Below are positions 6,023 through 14,122 of a stretch of DNA of 39,460 nt, piece by piece (the first letter of the stretch is position 1; each line of letters begins with the position of its first letter). The DNA is from Thermoplasmata archaeon (GTDB taxonomy: Archaea; Thermoplasmatota; Thermoplasmata; Lutacidiplasmatales; UBA184). The notes below the pieces were generated by a model. It was not told the DNA's origin. It saw only the letters and a list, made by a program, of their open reading frames with translations, and ran no database searches. Where the stretch lies: positions 1-39,460 of the forward strand of contig JAKAOF010000006.1 of assembly GCA_021823345.1 (NCBI GenBank), read 5' to 3'. A program made the position numbers and the translations under genes.

Positions 6023-8149
6023 TCACTCCGTGTCTCGCACTTCCTTGTGTAGAGCTTCCGCACTCAGCCCGGGGGAGGCTCGCGGGGCTTGGGCCACGAC
6101 CTTTCGAATGGATGCGACGATCTCGGGGTTCACGAGCGTCGTGGTGTCCCCGGCGTCAACACCATTGGACAACGCGGCGAGCACCCGCCGCATGATCTTC
6201 CCGGAGCGGGTCTTGGGCATGTCGTCCACGACGTAGACGTGCTGCGGAGCGGCGACCTTGCCAATGAGTTCGACGATGGAGGATCGGACCCGTGCGGCTA
6301 CCTCGGCGGCGGGGGGAGCACCGGGTTTGAGCGAGATGTAGATGTCCGGGACTCGGCCCTTGAGCTCATCGGCGAGCGGGACGGCGGCCGCTTCGGCCAC
6401 TTCGGGGACCTTGAGGCAGGCACTTTCGAGTTCCTTGGCGCCGAGCCGGTGCCCGGCCACCTTGATGACATCATCCAGGCGGCCGAGGATCCTAAAGTAG
6501 CCGTCCGCACCTTGGATCGCCCCGTCGCCCGTCACGTAGGGCCAGTCCCGCCAGTCGGTGCTCTTCTCGTCTCGGCAAAAGCGCGAATAATATTGTTCGA
6601 GGAACCGGTGGGGATCCCCCCAGATCGTCTGCATGATGCCGGGCCAAGGGTTGCGAATGCAAATGATCCCGGCATGTCCCGAGCCGCGTTCGATGGGTCG
6701 GCCGTCTTCATCCAGGATGACCGGGAAAATCCCGGGGACCGCTGGACCGGCGCTTCCGGGTTTCATCGGATGGATTCCTGGCACCGTGCTGCAGAGGAAC
6801 CCTCCGGTCTCCGTCTGCCACCAGGTGTCGACCACGGCGGCCTCGCCTTTGCCGACCTCGTCGTAGAACCAACGCCACACCTCGGGTTCGATGGGCTCTC
6901 CCACGGTCGCCATGAGCCGGAACTTCTGCCCATGCCGATGCGGTTCCTCCGGAGCGGTCTTACGAAGCTGCCGGATGAGCGTCGGGGAGGTGTGAAAGAT
7001 GTTCACTCCTAAGCGTTCGGAGATCCGCCACGAACGGGACGGGTCAGGGTAGGACGGCACCCCTTCGTAGAGGACCGTAGTCCCTCCGATCGCCAACGGG
7101 CCATAGACCACGTAGGAGTGTCCGGTGATCCACCCGATGTCGGCGGTGCACCAGTAGATGTCCTCCGGTTTGAGGTCGAGGACGTACTTGGCGGTCCCGG
7201 TGACGTAGGCGAGGTATCCTCCGGTACTGTGTTGGCATCCCTTGGGTTTGCCCGTGGTCCCGCTCGTGTACATGAGGAAGAGCGGGTCCGTGGAGGCCAT
7301 CGGCTCCGGATCCACGCGCTTCCCGGCGTACCTTCCGATGAGGTCTTCGATCCGGTGGTCCCGGCCGTCCTTCAAGGGATGGGTGGTCAACGAGCGGCCC
7401 GGGTGGCGGCTCCAGACGAGCACCTTGTCCACCCGCTGACCCATGCTTTCCGCCGAGCGAACGGCGGCTTCGACGTTCGCAAAGTGATCGATGGTTCGAC
7501 CGTTGCGGGAATAGCCATCCATGGTCACCAGTACCCGGCTCCCGGAGTCGGCGATCCGCGTGCCGCAGGCGGCGCCACTGAATCCACCAAAGACCTCGCA
7601 ATGGACGGCACCGATGCGTGCGGCGGCGAGCATCGATATGGGAAGTTCGGGGGTCATGGGCAGGTGAAAGGTCACCCGGTCTCCCCGCCGGAGCCCCGCA
7701 AAGTCCCGCAACAGCGCGGCAAACTCGTTCACCCGCTGGTGAAGCTCTCGATATGCGATGTACTGGACCGCCTCCGCTTCGTCCTCGGGGACGAAGATCA
7801 TGGCAGGTTGGTCCCCCCGCTCGGCGAGGTGCCGGTCGACACAATTGTGCGATGCGTTCAGGGTCCCCCCCTCGAACCATCTCCAGAACGGCGGGTGGGA
7901 GGTATCTAGGACGGTCTTCCAAGGGGTGCTCCAGTCGAGGAGGCGGGCATACTCTTCGAAGCACGCCGGAAAGCGTTCTTCCGAGAACCGTTCAAAGATC
8001 GTGGGGTTACGGACGTTCGCCTGGGCCGTGAACCTGGCCGGGGGGGGAATCGTTCCCTCTTCTTTCCAGCGCGCGTCGATCGAGGGGGAGGAAGGGTCGG
8101 TCGGGGAAGCGCCTGCTCGGTTCGTTGCCCGAGTAGGAACTTCGCTCAT
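6023..8149 (-). CDS. acsA: AMP-forming acetyl-CoA synthetase
   Basis: This 708-residue ANL-superfamily enzyme activates acetate to acetyl-AMP and then acetyl-CoA. The N-terminal ACS segment (FEEYARLLDWSTPWKTVLDTSHPPFWRWFEGGTLNASHNCVDRH) is characteristic. The P-loop YTSGTTGKPKG lies near residue 290, DTWWQTETGGF near 445, the hinge and GRLDDVIKVAGHRLG near 565, and the C-terminal PKTRSGKIMRR holds the catalytic lysine, a known acetylation target in bacteria. The length is somewhat above the usual ~650 owing to an N-terminal lead of about 40 residues. The ATG at 8149 is the annotated start. Propionate or another short acid as substrate cannot be excluded. The gene is monocistronic and tail-to-tail with the surface protein. 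Confidence 0.94.
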   Translation of the reverse strand: MSEVPTRATNRAGASPTDPSSPSIDARWKEEGTIPPPARFTAQANVRNPTIFERFSEERFPACFEEYARLLDWSTPWKTVLDTSHPPFWRWFEGGTLNASHNCVDRHLAERGDQPAMIFVPEDEAEAVQYIAYRELHQRVNEFAALLRDFAGLRRGDRVTFHLPMTPELPISMLAAARIGAVHCEVFGGFSGAACGTRIADSGSRVLVTMDGYSRNGRTIDHFANVEAAVRSAESMGQRVDKVLVWSRHPGRSLTTHPLKDGRDHRIEDLIGRYAGKRVDPEPMASTDPLFLMYTSGTTGKPKGCQHSTGGYLAYVTGTAKYVLDLKPEDIYWCTADIGWITGHSYVVYGPLAIGGTTVLYEGVPSYPDPSRSWRISERLGVNIFHTSPTLIRQLRKTAPEEPHRHGQKFRLMATVGEPIEPEVWRWFYDEVGKGEAAVVDTWWQTETGGFLCSTVPGIHPMKPGSAGPAVPGIFPVILDEDGRPIERGSGHAGIICIRNPWPGIMQTIWGDPHRFLEQYYSRFCRDEKSTDWRDWPYVTGDGAIQGADGYFRILGRLDDVIKVAGHRLGAKELESACLKVPEVAEAAAVPLADELKGRVPDIYISLKPGAPPAAEVAARVRSSIVELIGKVAAPQHVYVVDDMPKTRSGKIMRRVLAALSNGVDAGDTTTLVNPEIVASIRKVVAQAPRASPGLSAEALHKEVRDTE

Positions 8150-8332
8150 GGGCGGTCATCCAAGAGTATCCCTTCGAGATGAAAAGGGTGACGACGCGGA
8201 GCCACCTTCGTCGATGGTCCCATTTCTTTGCGACGGGAGAGGGACCGGGCCCGCCCGGGGGGGCTCTAACGCTAAGGAATAGAGAAGAACCGGAAAACGA
8301 GCGAGCCCTCGGGGTGGCGCAGAGCGGGAGCG

Positions 8333-8485
8333 CTACTTGGTCTTGCCGGACTTTTCCTTCGACTTCACTCGAAGTCCGGAGTAACCGCACTTCCGGCACT
8401 GCGTGGCCCGGATGGAATTCCGCGCAGAGCAGTTCATGCAGATCTTCTTGATCAGCAGCCGATTGGTGGCCTCAGGGAAGGGCAT
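8333..8485 (-). CDS. rpl40e: 50S ribosomal protein L40e
   Basis: This gene is too short for the ORF track. Reading the minus strand from the ATG at 8485 gives a 50-residue protein, [11 protein letters not shown]..., that ends in SKEKSGKTK. It has a four-cysteine zinc ribbon, C-M-N-C and C-R-K-C-G-Y, the pattern of L40e (KKICMxCxARN...CRKCGY.GLR.KSKE). L40e is an archaeal/eukaryotic large-subunit protein. S27ae was considered because it also has a C4 ribbon, but the [29 protein letters not shown] core fits L40e. The start is 29 bases from the AT-rich element at 8510-8519 that also fits glyS, implying a leaderless mRNA. Nothing else is recognised in the 183-base gap (8150-8332) to acsA. Confidence 0.93.
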   Translation of the reverse strand: MPFPEATNRLLIKKICMNCSARNSIRATQCRKCGYSGLRVKSKEKSGKTK

Positions 8486-8509
8486 AACGGGCGCACTGTT
8501 ACCAAAGAG

Positions 8510-8519
8510 CTATTTTACT
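8510..8519. promoter_or_regulatory. shared bidirectional TATA element (rpl40e / glyS)
   Basis: CTATTTTACT lies almost exactly midway between the divergent starts: about 29 bases from the rpl40e ATG (8485) and 28 from the glyS ATG (8542). On the minus strand it reads AGTAAAATAG, also TATA-like. It is the only AT-rich stretch of the 56-base spacer, so one element appears to serve both leaderless translation genes. Confidence 0.6.
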
Positions 8520-8541
8520 GTTTTGAGTAGCCCACGGGCGT

Positions 8542-10050
8542 ATGGACAGCGAGACTCTCATGGCCACCTTCCTGCGTCGAGGGATCCTGTGGCCCACCGC
8601 AGAGATATACGGGGGCATCCAGGGGTTCTACGATTACGGCGATGCGGGCGGGGCCATCAAACGGAACCTGGAGTCCGCCTGGGACCGCTGGTTCGTCGGT
8701 CTTTCCCCCGGATACTACCGCATCGAGCCCGCCGAGGTCCTTCCCGAGGCCGTGCTGCGAGCCTCGGGACACCTCGCCAACTTTGCGGACCCCCTCGTGA
8801 CCTGCGACTCGTGTAATGAGCGCTTCCGAGCCGACACGTTGCTCGAGGAGTGGGGTGAGAAGGATGTCGAGGGTCTCCGCGTCGAGGACCTTCAGGCCCG
8901 GATCTCCCAGATCAACAAGAAATGCCCCAAGTGTGGCCGAGGGAAGATCTCTCCCCCCAAGGCCTTCAATCTCATGTTCGGCGTGGACGTGGGCACCGAG
9001 GGCCGGGAACGGGCGTACCTTCGTCCGGAGACGGCCCAGTCGAGCTACCTCGCATTCTCCCGCCTTTGGAACGTCATGCGCAAGAAGCTCCCACTCGGCG
9101 TTGCCGTGGTGGGTAAGGCCTACCGGAACGAGATCGCTCCTCGTCAGGTGCTCTTCCGGATGCGGGCCTTCACCCAGGCCGAACTCCAGATCTTCTTCGA
9201 CCCCGAAGAGCCCGCGGCCTCGTGGAAGCTCCCGGTGGATGCCAAACTGCCCGTCCTGACCGCGCGACGCCGCGCACGAGGGGACACGGAGCACCTCCTC
9301 ACCCCCGCCTCGGAACTCGTGGCTTCCGGCGAGATGCCTGAGTTCTACGCCTACCATCTCTACATGTCCTACCTCTTCTATCGGGACATCCTGGGATACC
9401 CCGAGCGCTCCCTGCGCCTCTTTGAGAAGAACGAGAAGGAACGGGCGTTCTACAACCGCATCCAGTACGACATCGAGCTCAAGCTCGAATCCCTCGGAGG
9501 GTTCAAGGAGATGGGCGCGGTCCACTATCGGGGCGACTACGACCTTAGCCGGCATTCCGAAGGTTCGAAGAGCGATCTGGGAGTCACCTTGGATGGGGGC
9601 AAGCACCTCCTTCCGCACGTGCTCGAGCTTACCTTCGGGATCGATCGGAACATCTGGGGCCTTGCCGACGTCCACCTGCACAAGGACCAGGACCGGACCT
9701 TCTGGTCACTGCCCTCCTATCTTTCCCCCTTGGTCGCCGGCGTCCTTCCCCTCATCCCGAAGGAACATGGAGCGCTCGCCAACTCGCTCTACCAGAGCCT
9801 CCGGTCGGAAGGGTTCCGGGTGACGATCGATGAGGCGGGGTCCGTCGGCCGGCGGTATGCCCGGCTCGATGAGGTTGGGGTCCCCTTTGCGGTGACCGTC
9901 GACCGGGACAGCCTCACCAACGGGACGTTCACCCTACGGGCCCGGGACGCGAAGACCCAGCAACGGCTCAGCCTTCCGGAGATCATCCTCGAGCTGCGAC
10001 GAGCCAGCGTTTCCCCGGTTCCAAGCTCGGTCGGACCTACCGCTCCGTAG
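8542..10050 (+). CDS. glyS: glycyl-tRNA synthetase (class II, dimeric type)
   Basis: This 502-residue class II synthetase attaches glycine to tRNA-Gly. Evidence includes the N-terminal RRGILWPTAEIYGGIQGFYDYG, diagnostic for the alpha2 GlyRS of archaea, eukaryotes and many bacteria; a zinc-type pair CDSCNERF...CPKCGRG (about 92-132); the RPETAQ motif; the motif 2 region YRNEIAPRQVLFRMRAFTQAE; and a C-terminal anticodon-binding fold ending in LSLPEIILELRR. It is slightly shorter than many archaeal GlyRS. The start at ATG 8542 is supported by the TATA element 28 bases upstream and by the normal MDSETLMATFLRRG beginning. It overlaps the convergent CHAD gene by 14 bases. Confidence 0.95.
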   Translation: MDSETLMATFLRRGILWPTAEIYGGIQGFYDYGDAGGAIKRNLESAWDRWFVGLSPGYYRIEPAEVLPEAVLRASGHLANFADPLVTCDSCNERFRADTLLEEWGEKDVEGLRVEDLQARISQINKKCPKCGRGKISPPKAFNLMFGVDVGTEGRERAYLRPETAQSSYLAFSRLWNVMRKKLPLGVAVVGKAYRNEIAPRQVLFRMRAFTQAELQIFFDPEEPAASWKLPVDAKLPVLTARRRARGDTEHLLTPASELVASGEMPEFYAYHLYMSYLFYRDILGYPERSLRLFEKNEKERAFYNRIQYDIELKLESLGGFKEMGAVHYRGDYDLSRHSEGSKSDLGVTLDGGKHLLPHVLELTFGIDRNIWGLADVHLHKDQDRTFWSLPSYLSPLVAGVLPLIPKEHGALANSLYQSLRSEGFRVTIDEAGSVGRRYARLDEVGVPFAVTVDRDSLTNGTFTLRARDAKTQQRLSLPEIILELRRASVSPVPSSVGPTAP

Positions 10051-10900
10051 GGTCTTTTTCGGATACGAGCACGTCCTGCAGCCGGTTCCGCCGGTGCTTC
10101 AACTGGCGTCGGAGGGAACTGCGTAGCTTCTTCCGAGCGGCTCCCTCCGGTTGACCCCGAACCCACTCTTCCAAGACCCCAAGGTCGTGATGCGTCCCAA
10201 GCTCCGCTTGTAATCGCTGCCACCCGCTGGAGAACTCTGCCTCCGCGAGACGGCGGGCGACGGAACGACGTACGAGACGTGCACGCCGGAGAGTGATCCG
10301 GACCCGATGAAGGTTGCGTCTCGAGGGTCGGGACCGAGCACGTTGGATCGCCCCCGACAGCTCTTTCCGACCCTCCTTCAACTGTAGATCGATCGCCCGC
10401 TCTACACGATGAACGGTCGCCGGAACGCCGATCTTGCCCGGTAGGCTGTGCAACTGGGTCTCCAATTTTCTTTCCCTTTTGGCCGTTGATCTCCAGACTT
10501 CGTTCGATCCTTCCTTGAGCGACTTCGTCCAGGTCTCGGGAACGCTCCACGGCCGATGACGGATGGGTCGCGCCTGCATGCTCAGGCGTTGCTCGATGAC
10601 CTGCAAATCTCGGAGCCGTCCCACATCCTCCAAGAGCGCCTCGATCGTAGCGAGGGTCCGTTGGACCGGTCTTCGGGACCCGGGACGCAAGGCTTCCTCC
10701 CAAAGATGGAGTTCCAGGCGCAATGCGCGAAGGTCCTTGTGATGGGCATGGACCAGAACGAGCGATGGGGGCGAGGACGAACGCATCCGCTGTGCCTGAC
10801 GCCCCACCCGGGCGATCCGGGCGAGCATCCGTTGGCGGAATTCCGCGACCCCCACTCGGGAGAAGTCCTCCGAAGGAATTCTCAGGGGGTCCTTCGCCAT
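10037..10900 (-). CDS. CHAD-domain protein (predicted polyphosphate-binding)
   Basis: This 287-residue, very Arg/Lys/His-rich, helical protein has the two-fold CHAD pattern. The first half shows HHKDLRALRLELHLWEEAL...LLEDVGRLRDLQVIEQRL, and the second LHRVRITLRRARLVRRSVARRL...LGTHHDLGVLEEWV. CHAD domains bind inorganic polyphosphate through a basic pore between the two bundles and are often encoded next to ppk, ppx or CYTH genes. It is the last gene of the minus-strand polyphosphate operon, 12 bases after the kinase-like gene. There is no CYTH domain and no signal peptide, so a cytoplasmic polyP-binding or granule-targeting role is inferred. Confidence 0.85.
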   Translation of the reverse strand: MAKDPLRIPSEDFSRVGVAEFRQRMLARIARVGRQAQRMRSSSPPSLVLVHAHHKDLRALRLELHLWEEALRPGSRRPVQRTLATIEALLEDVGRLRDLQVIEQRLSMQARPIRHRPWSVPETWTKSLKEGSNEVWRSTAKRERKLETQLHSLPGKIGVPATVHRVERAIDLQLKEGRKELSGAIQRARSRPSRRNLHRVRITLRRARLVRRSVARRLAEAEFSSGWQRLQAELGTHHDLGVLEEWVRGQPEGAARKKLRSSLRRQLKHRRNRLQDVLVSEKDPTER

Positions 10901-10912
10901 GGACGGCCCCCG

Positions 10913-11686
10913 TCAGCGATAGGATTCAATGCGGACCCCATCGAAGAGCCCTTGGACGCGGGTCCGGACATCCCGGTGCACTTCTTCGGGGGGTCGGTTG
11001 GCGTTGATCCGGTAGAAGTCGTAGTCTCGGGCCATCCAATCGAACTGCGATTTGAGGAGGGCCTGGTACTTGAAGAAACTCTCGAACCGGTCCGTGGAGA
11101 GCCCCATGTCCATCCCCGACTCCCAGTAGTCCAGCGACTGGTACCGGCTGAAGGCTCGGTGCATCAGGATCTCCGGGCGGCTGTCCAAGAAGATGGTCAG
11201 GTTCGGCTTCAGTGCGAACTGGTAGAGGCGTTGCGCCCATTCCTGGGTCGCCCCGCGGACGATCGCTCGCGCCATCAGGGTGAAGATGTAGCGATCGGCC
11301 AGCACCACATATCCGGCGGAGAGCGCCGGGATGATCTTGTTCTCCAACTGGTCGGCAAAATCGACGGCGTAGATGAGGGCCATCGTGGTGGAGCCCAAGA
11401 GGTTACCCCGTTTCGCCTCATCGATCTGCTCCGAGACGAGGTTGGAACGCCGCAGTCCCGTCTCCAGCACGGCATGCCCCTGAACCTCGAGATGCTCATG
11501 CAGCAACTCACACTCGGTCGTGCGTCCGGAGCCATCCGCCCCTTCGATGACGATGAGGGTCCCCCGCAGGGTCTCGATGACCGACCCCGGAAGGCGCGTA
11601 CCGTACGTGGAAAACCCGGTTCGCGAACGGGAACCCGGCCGAGGGGCGGGGGTCGAGCTCTGGCCCGAGGAACGTCTAGTCGCCAT
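10913..11686 (-). CDS. thymidylate-kinase-like P-loop protein with degenerate Walker A
   Basis: This ~257-residue P-loop kinase-fold protein is paralogous to its upstream neighbour. After a 40-residue Ser/Arg/Pro-rich lead comes TLIVIEGADGSGRTTECEL (Walker A near 49-57), in which the invariant lysine is Arg55 (codon CGC). It keeps LADRYIFTLMARAIVRGA, matching the DR(Y/F) motif of TMK, and a DMGLS...FESFFKYQ block shared with the neighbour. The TMK substrate motif REPGGT is missing. Loss of the Walker lysine suggests weak or no catalysis and a structural or regulatory role beside the intact paralogue. The ATG at 11686 overlaps the upstream gene by 11 bases; the longer frame from 11866 has no support. 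Confidence 0.78.
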   Translation of the reverse strand: MATRRSSGQSSTPAPRPGSRSRTGFSTYGTRLPGSVIETLRGTLIVIEGADGSGRTTECELLHEHLEVQGHAVLETGLRRSNLVSEQIDEAKRGNLLGSTTMALIYAVDFADQLENKIIPALSAGYVVLADRYIFTLMARAIVRGATQEWAQRLYQFALKPNLTIFLDSRPEILMHRAFSRYQSLDYWESGMDMGLSTDRFESFFKYQALLKSQFDWMARDYDFYRINANRPPEEVHRDVRTRVQGLFDGVRIESYR

Positions 11687-12404
11687 GGAGCAATACCTCC
11701 TCCTTCGGGAACCCTTCGAGCAATGGACGCACCGCCGACCGCACCTGCCGTTGCATGGTCTCGATGTCCACCTCGGCATCCAGCACGGTAAAGCCCTCCG
11801 TCTTCGCAAGGAGGTCGTACTGTCGCTTGAGGAGCGATTGGAAGCGGAGGTAGCTCTCGGTGACATCGTTCGAGAGTCCGAGGTCCATGCCGGCCTCGTA
11901 GTGCTTGATCCGCATTCGAGCCGCCACCTTTCGCTGATGGGCGGTCTCGACCCGCACCCGGAAGTAGAAGCTCCGGTCCGGTGTCACGGCAAAGGAGTAG
12001 AGGCTGCGCACCCAGTCAGGGTCGCACCCCCGGGCCACATCGCGGGCGTAGGCCGTGTAGACGTACCGGTCGCAGATCACGATGTAGCCGGCCCGCAACG
12101 GGGGCAGAATGTGGCGCTCGAAGCGGTCGGCGAAATCGGTGGCGTGCAACAGGGAGAATGTGGTCGGGGTGAGGAGGTTCTTCCTCTTCCCGCGTCGGAT
12201 GATGCCGGATACGAGTTCCGAAGAGTTCCACTCGGTGAAGAAGACCCGGTAGCCGCGGGCCGAGAGGTAGCGAAGGAGCAGGCGCGCCTGTGTCGACTTG
12301 CCGCTCCCGTCCAATCCTTCCAACACGAGCAGTTTGCCCGGAACGGGCACCTTTTGAGGCGAATTTGCCTCCGGTGGGGAATCGAGTTTCTTATTGCTCG
12401 ACAT
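11676..12404 (-). CDS. thymidylate-kinase-like protein, candidate polyphosphate kinase subunit
   Basis: This 242-residue P-loop kinase has an intact Walker A, GLDGSGKST (30-38), and ICDRYVYTAYARDVARGCD, corresponding to the TMK DR(Y) motif. The TMK phosphate-donor/substrate motif REPGGT is replaced by TEWNSSELV, so dTMP may not be the substrate. It overlaps ppx by 14 bases and the degenerate paralogue by 11, so the two kinases and ppx are probably made together. PPK2 polyphosphate kinases share the TMK-like fold. From memory, unverified, pairs of TMK-annotated proteins beside ppx in Sulfolobales have been reported to act as a polyphosphate kinase. A true dTMP kinase remains possible. Confidence 0.75.
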   Translation of the reverse strand: MSSNKKLDSPPEANSPQKVPVPGKLLVLEGLDGSGKSTQARLLLRYLSARGYRVFFTEWNSSELVSGIIRRGKRKNLLTPTTFSLLHATDFADRFERHILPPLRAGYIVICDRYVYTAYARDVARGCDPDWVRSLYSFAVTPDRSFYFRVRVETAHQRKVAARMRIKHYEAGMDLGLSNDVTESYLRFQSLLKRQYDLLAKTEGFTVLDAEVDIETMQRQVRSAVRPLLEGFPKEEVLLHGD

Positions 12405-14040
12405 GAACTTTCAACTTTAGATGGCGGCGCAGCCAACGGCTCGCGCGCTCAAAAAGCCTCGGGTCGATCGCCGCGGTCCGCGAACACGAGACCACCAGAC
12501 GGTTCCCCTTCCGTACGATCCGGGGCTTGGGTCGCACATCGCCCATCGATTCTGAGAAGGCCAGGATCGACCCGAGCACCCGGGCCACCTCCATGTCGTC
12601 CTCCTCCAAGACAAGCGGGTACCTTCGGAGGGTATCCGATGGTACGTCGCTTCCCTCGTGCATGCTCACGACGAGCGAAGCAAGGAGGAATCCGCGATGC
12701 GAGAGACCGTAGATGGGGCGGCTCCGCAGGATGTAGGCCGAGTGGGCCGCGTGGCTGGGATAGGACAATGTCGAGCCGACATCGTGCATGAGCGCCGAGA
12801 TCTCGAGGACCAGCCGTTCCTCGTCCCCGAACTGGTGGACCGCACGGGTGATATCGAAGAGGTGCAGCGCGAGTTCCCGGACCCTTCGGGCATGGGCCCC
12901 ATCGGAACCTGAGGCCCAAAGGGAGGCCAGGGCGCTCGCCTGCCCCATTACTTCGACCGAGGAGGGGAGGTCCCGGTCCAAGATCTCTTGAGCGAGCCCC
13001 TCTCGGATACCACACCCGGAAACGGTCAACGAGGAGGCCCGCCGACGGTGGAGCACTCCCAACACTACCGCCAGGCCGGCCACGATGATGTCCGCCCGGT
13101 TCGCCGAGAGTCCCGGGATGTCACGGCGAACGGGGGTCGAACTCTCCGAAAGGATATCGTAGAGACGTTCCAGGTCCCGCGTTCGCAGCACGTATCCGTG
13201 GACCCGGGCAAGGGGGTACTCCCGGACGGATTGCATGGCGTGGGCGAGCGAACGGATGGTACCGCCGACCCCGACGATACGTTCATCCTTTCCGGCCCGC
13301 AACAGATCAAGCTCGCGCAGCTCCTCGTCCACGAAGTCTTCCAACGAATGGAGTTCCTTCGGCTTGGGAGGGTCGTGATCGATGAACCTCCGATGAAGAC
13401 GCAGGGCCCCCAAGGGGAGCGACAGCGACTTGACCAATTTTTCATCCCGGACCTGGATGGCCTGAATGGACCCTCCCCCCAGGTCGATGATGAGGTCCTT
13501 CTGCAGCGGCAGGGAGCTCGCCACGCCCAGGAACGCATACCGCGCCTCGTCCTCCGAAGAGAGCACTCTCAACGGGATCCCGAACCGTCGACGGATCATC
13601 TCGATGAATCCCGGGCCGTTGGGAGCATCTCGGACGGCACTGGTGGCGACCGCGTGGATGTCGAGCACGCCGAAGGAATCGATGATCTTTCGGAAACGGG
13701 CGAGGGTCTCTATCCCTCGACGAACCGCCCGGGGTGCGATCGATCCATCTTCGAGGATGCCTTCGACGAGCCGGGGATATTCCTTGCTCTCGTGGATGCT
13801 CCAAGGCGGACCCACCGGAGCGCTCCGGTAGATGACCAGGCGAGCGGAGTTCGAGCCCAGGTCGATGACCGCAAACGGGCGGTCCCGCCACGGGTGGGGG
13901 GTGGCCACCTTCCTGGAGACATTTCGGGGGGGCTCCGTGAGGGGCCGGGAAGGGGACCGGGAACGGAGCGCCGGGGGGGGTACCTCCTCCCCCGGGGGAG
14001 CGCCCGAAGGGAGTTGGGGTCGGTCGTCTCGGGCCCTCAT
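12391..14040 (-). CDS. ppx: Ppx/GppA exopolyphosphatase with HD domain
   Basis: This ~549-residue protein belongs to the ASKHA-fold Ppx/GppA family, which removes terminal phosphate from polyphosphate or hydrolyses pppGpp. Visible motifs are FAVIDLGSNSARLVIYR (phosphate 1 loop, near 55), ATSAVRDAPNG, SSEDEARYAFLGV, IIDLGGGSIQAIQV (phosphate 2 loop) and VGVGGTIRSLAHA. The C-terminal half is an HD-type helical domain with ALMHDVG...SHAAHSAYIL, as in the long bacterial Ppx form. The N-terminal ~45 residues are Pro/Arg-rich and probably disordered. ATG 14040 is preferred over TTG 14049. Polyphosphate rather than pppGpp is favoured because CHAD and SixA-like genes lie in the same operon. Its end overlaps the first kinase gene. 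Confidence 0.9.
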   Translation of the reverse strand: MRARDDRPQLPSGAPPGEEVPPPALRSRSPSRPLTEPPRNVSRKVATPHPWRDRPFAVIDLGSNSARLVIYRSAPVGPPWSIHESKEYPRLVEGILEDGSIAPRAVRRGIETLARFRKIIDSFGVLDIHAVATSAVRDAPNGPGFIEMIRRRFGIPLRVLSSEDEARYAFLGVASSLPLQKDLIIDLGGGSIQAIQVRDEKLVKSLSLPLGALRLHRRFIDHDPPKPKELHSLEDFVDEELRELDLLRAGKDERIVGVGGTIRSLAHAMQSVREYPLARVHGYVLRTRDLERLYDILSESSTPVRRDIPGLSANRADIIVAGLAVVLGVLHRRRASSLTVSGCGIREGLAQEILDRDLPSSVEVMGQASALASLWASGSDGAHARRVRELALHLFDITRAVHQFGDEERLVLEISALMHDVGSTLSYPSHAAHSAYILRSRPIYGLSHRGFLLASLVVSMHEGSDVPSDTLRRYPLVLEEDDMEVARVLGSILAFSESMGDVRPKPRIVRKGNRLVVSCSRTAAIDPRLFERASRWLRRHLKLKVHVEQ

Positions 14041-14122
14041 CGCCGTCAATTCAGCGGACCATCGCGTGTTCGCGAGACTCGAGCATCCGGGGGTACCGTG
14101 AAGCTAGAAGCGTACACGGAAT

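Noticed and set aside
8333-8485. Assignment of the small zinc-ribbon gene as S27ae
   Set aside because: The C4 spacing and the KKICMNC and [10 protein letters not shown] core fit L40e better.
11687-11866. N-terminal extension of the second TMK-like frame
   Set aside because: It lies wholly inside the first kinase gene, is Arg/Ser-rich and lacks homology-like pattern; the ATG at 11686 is suitable.
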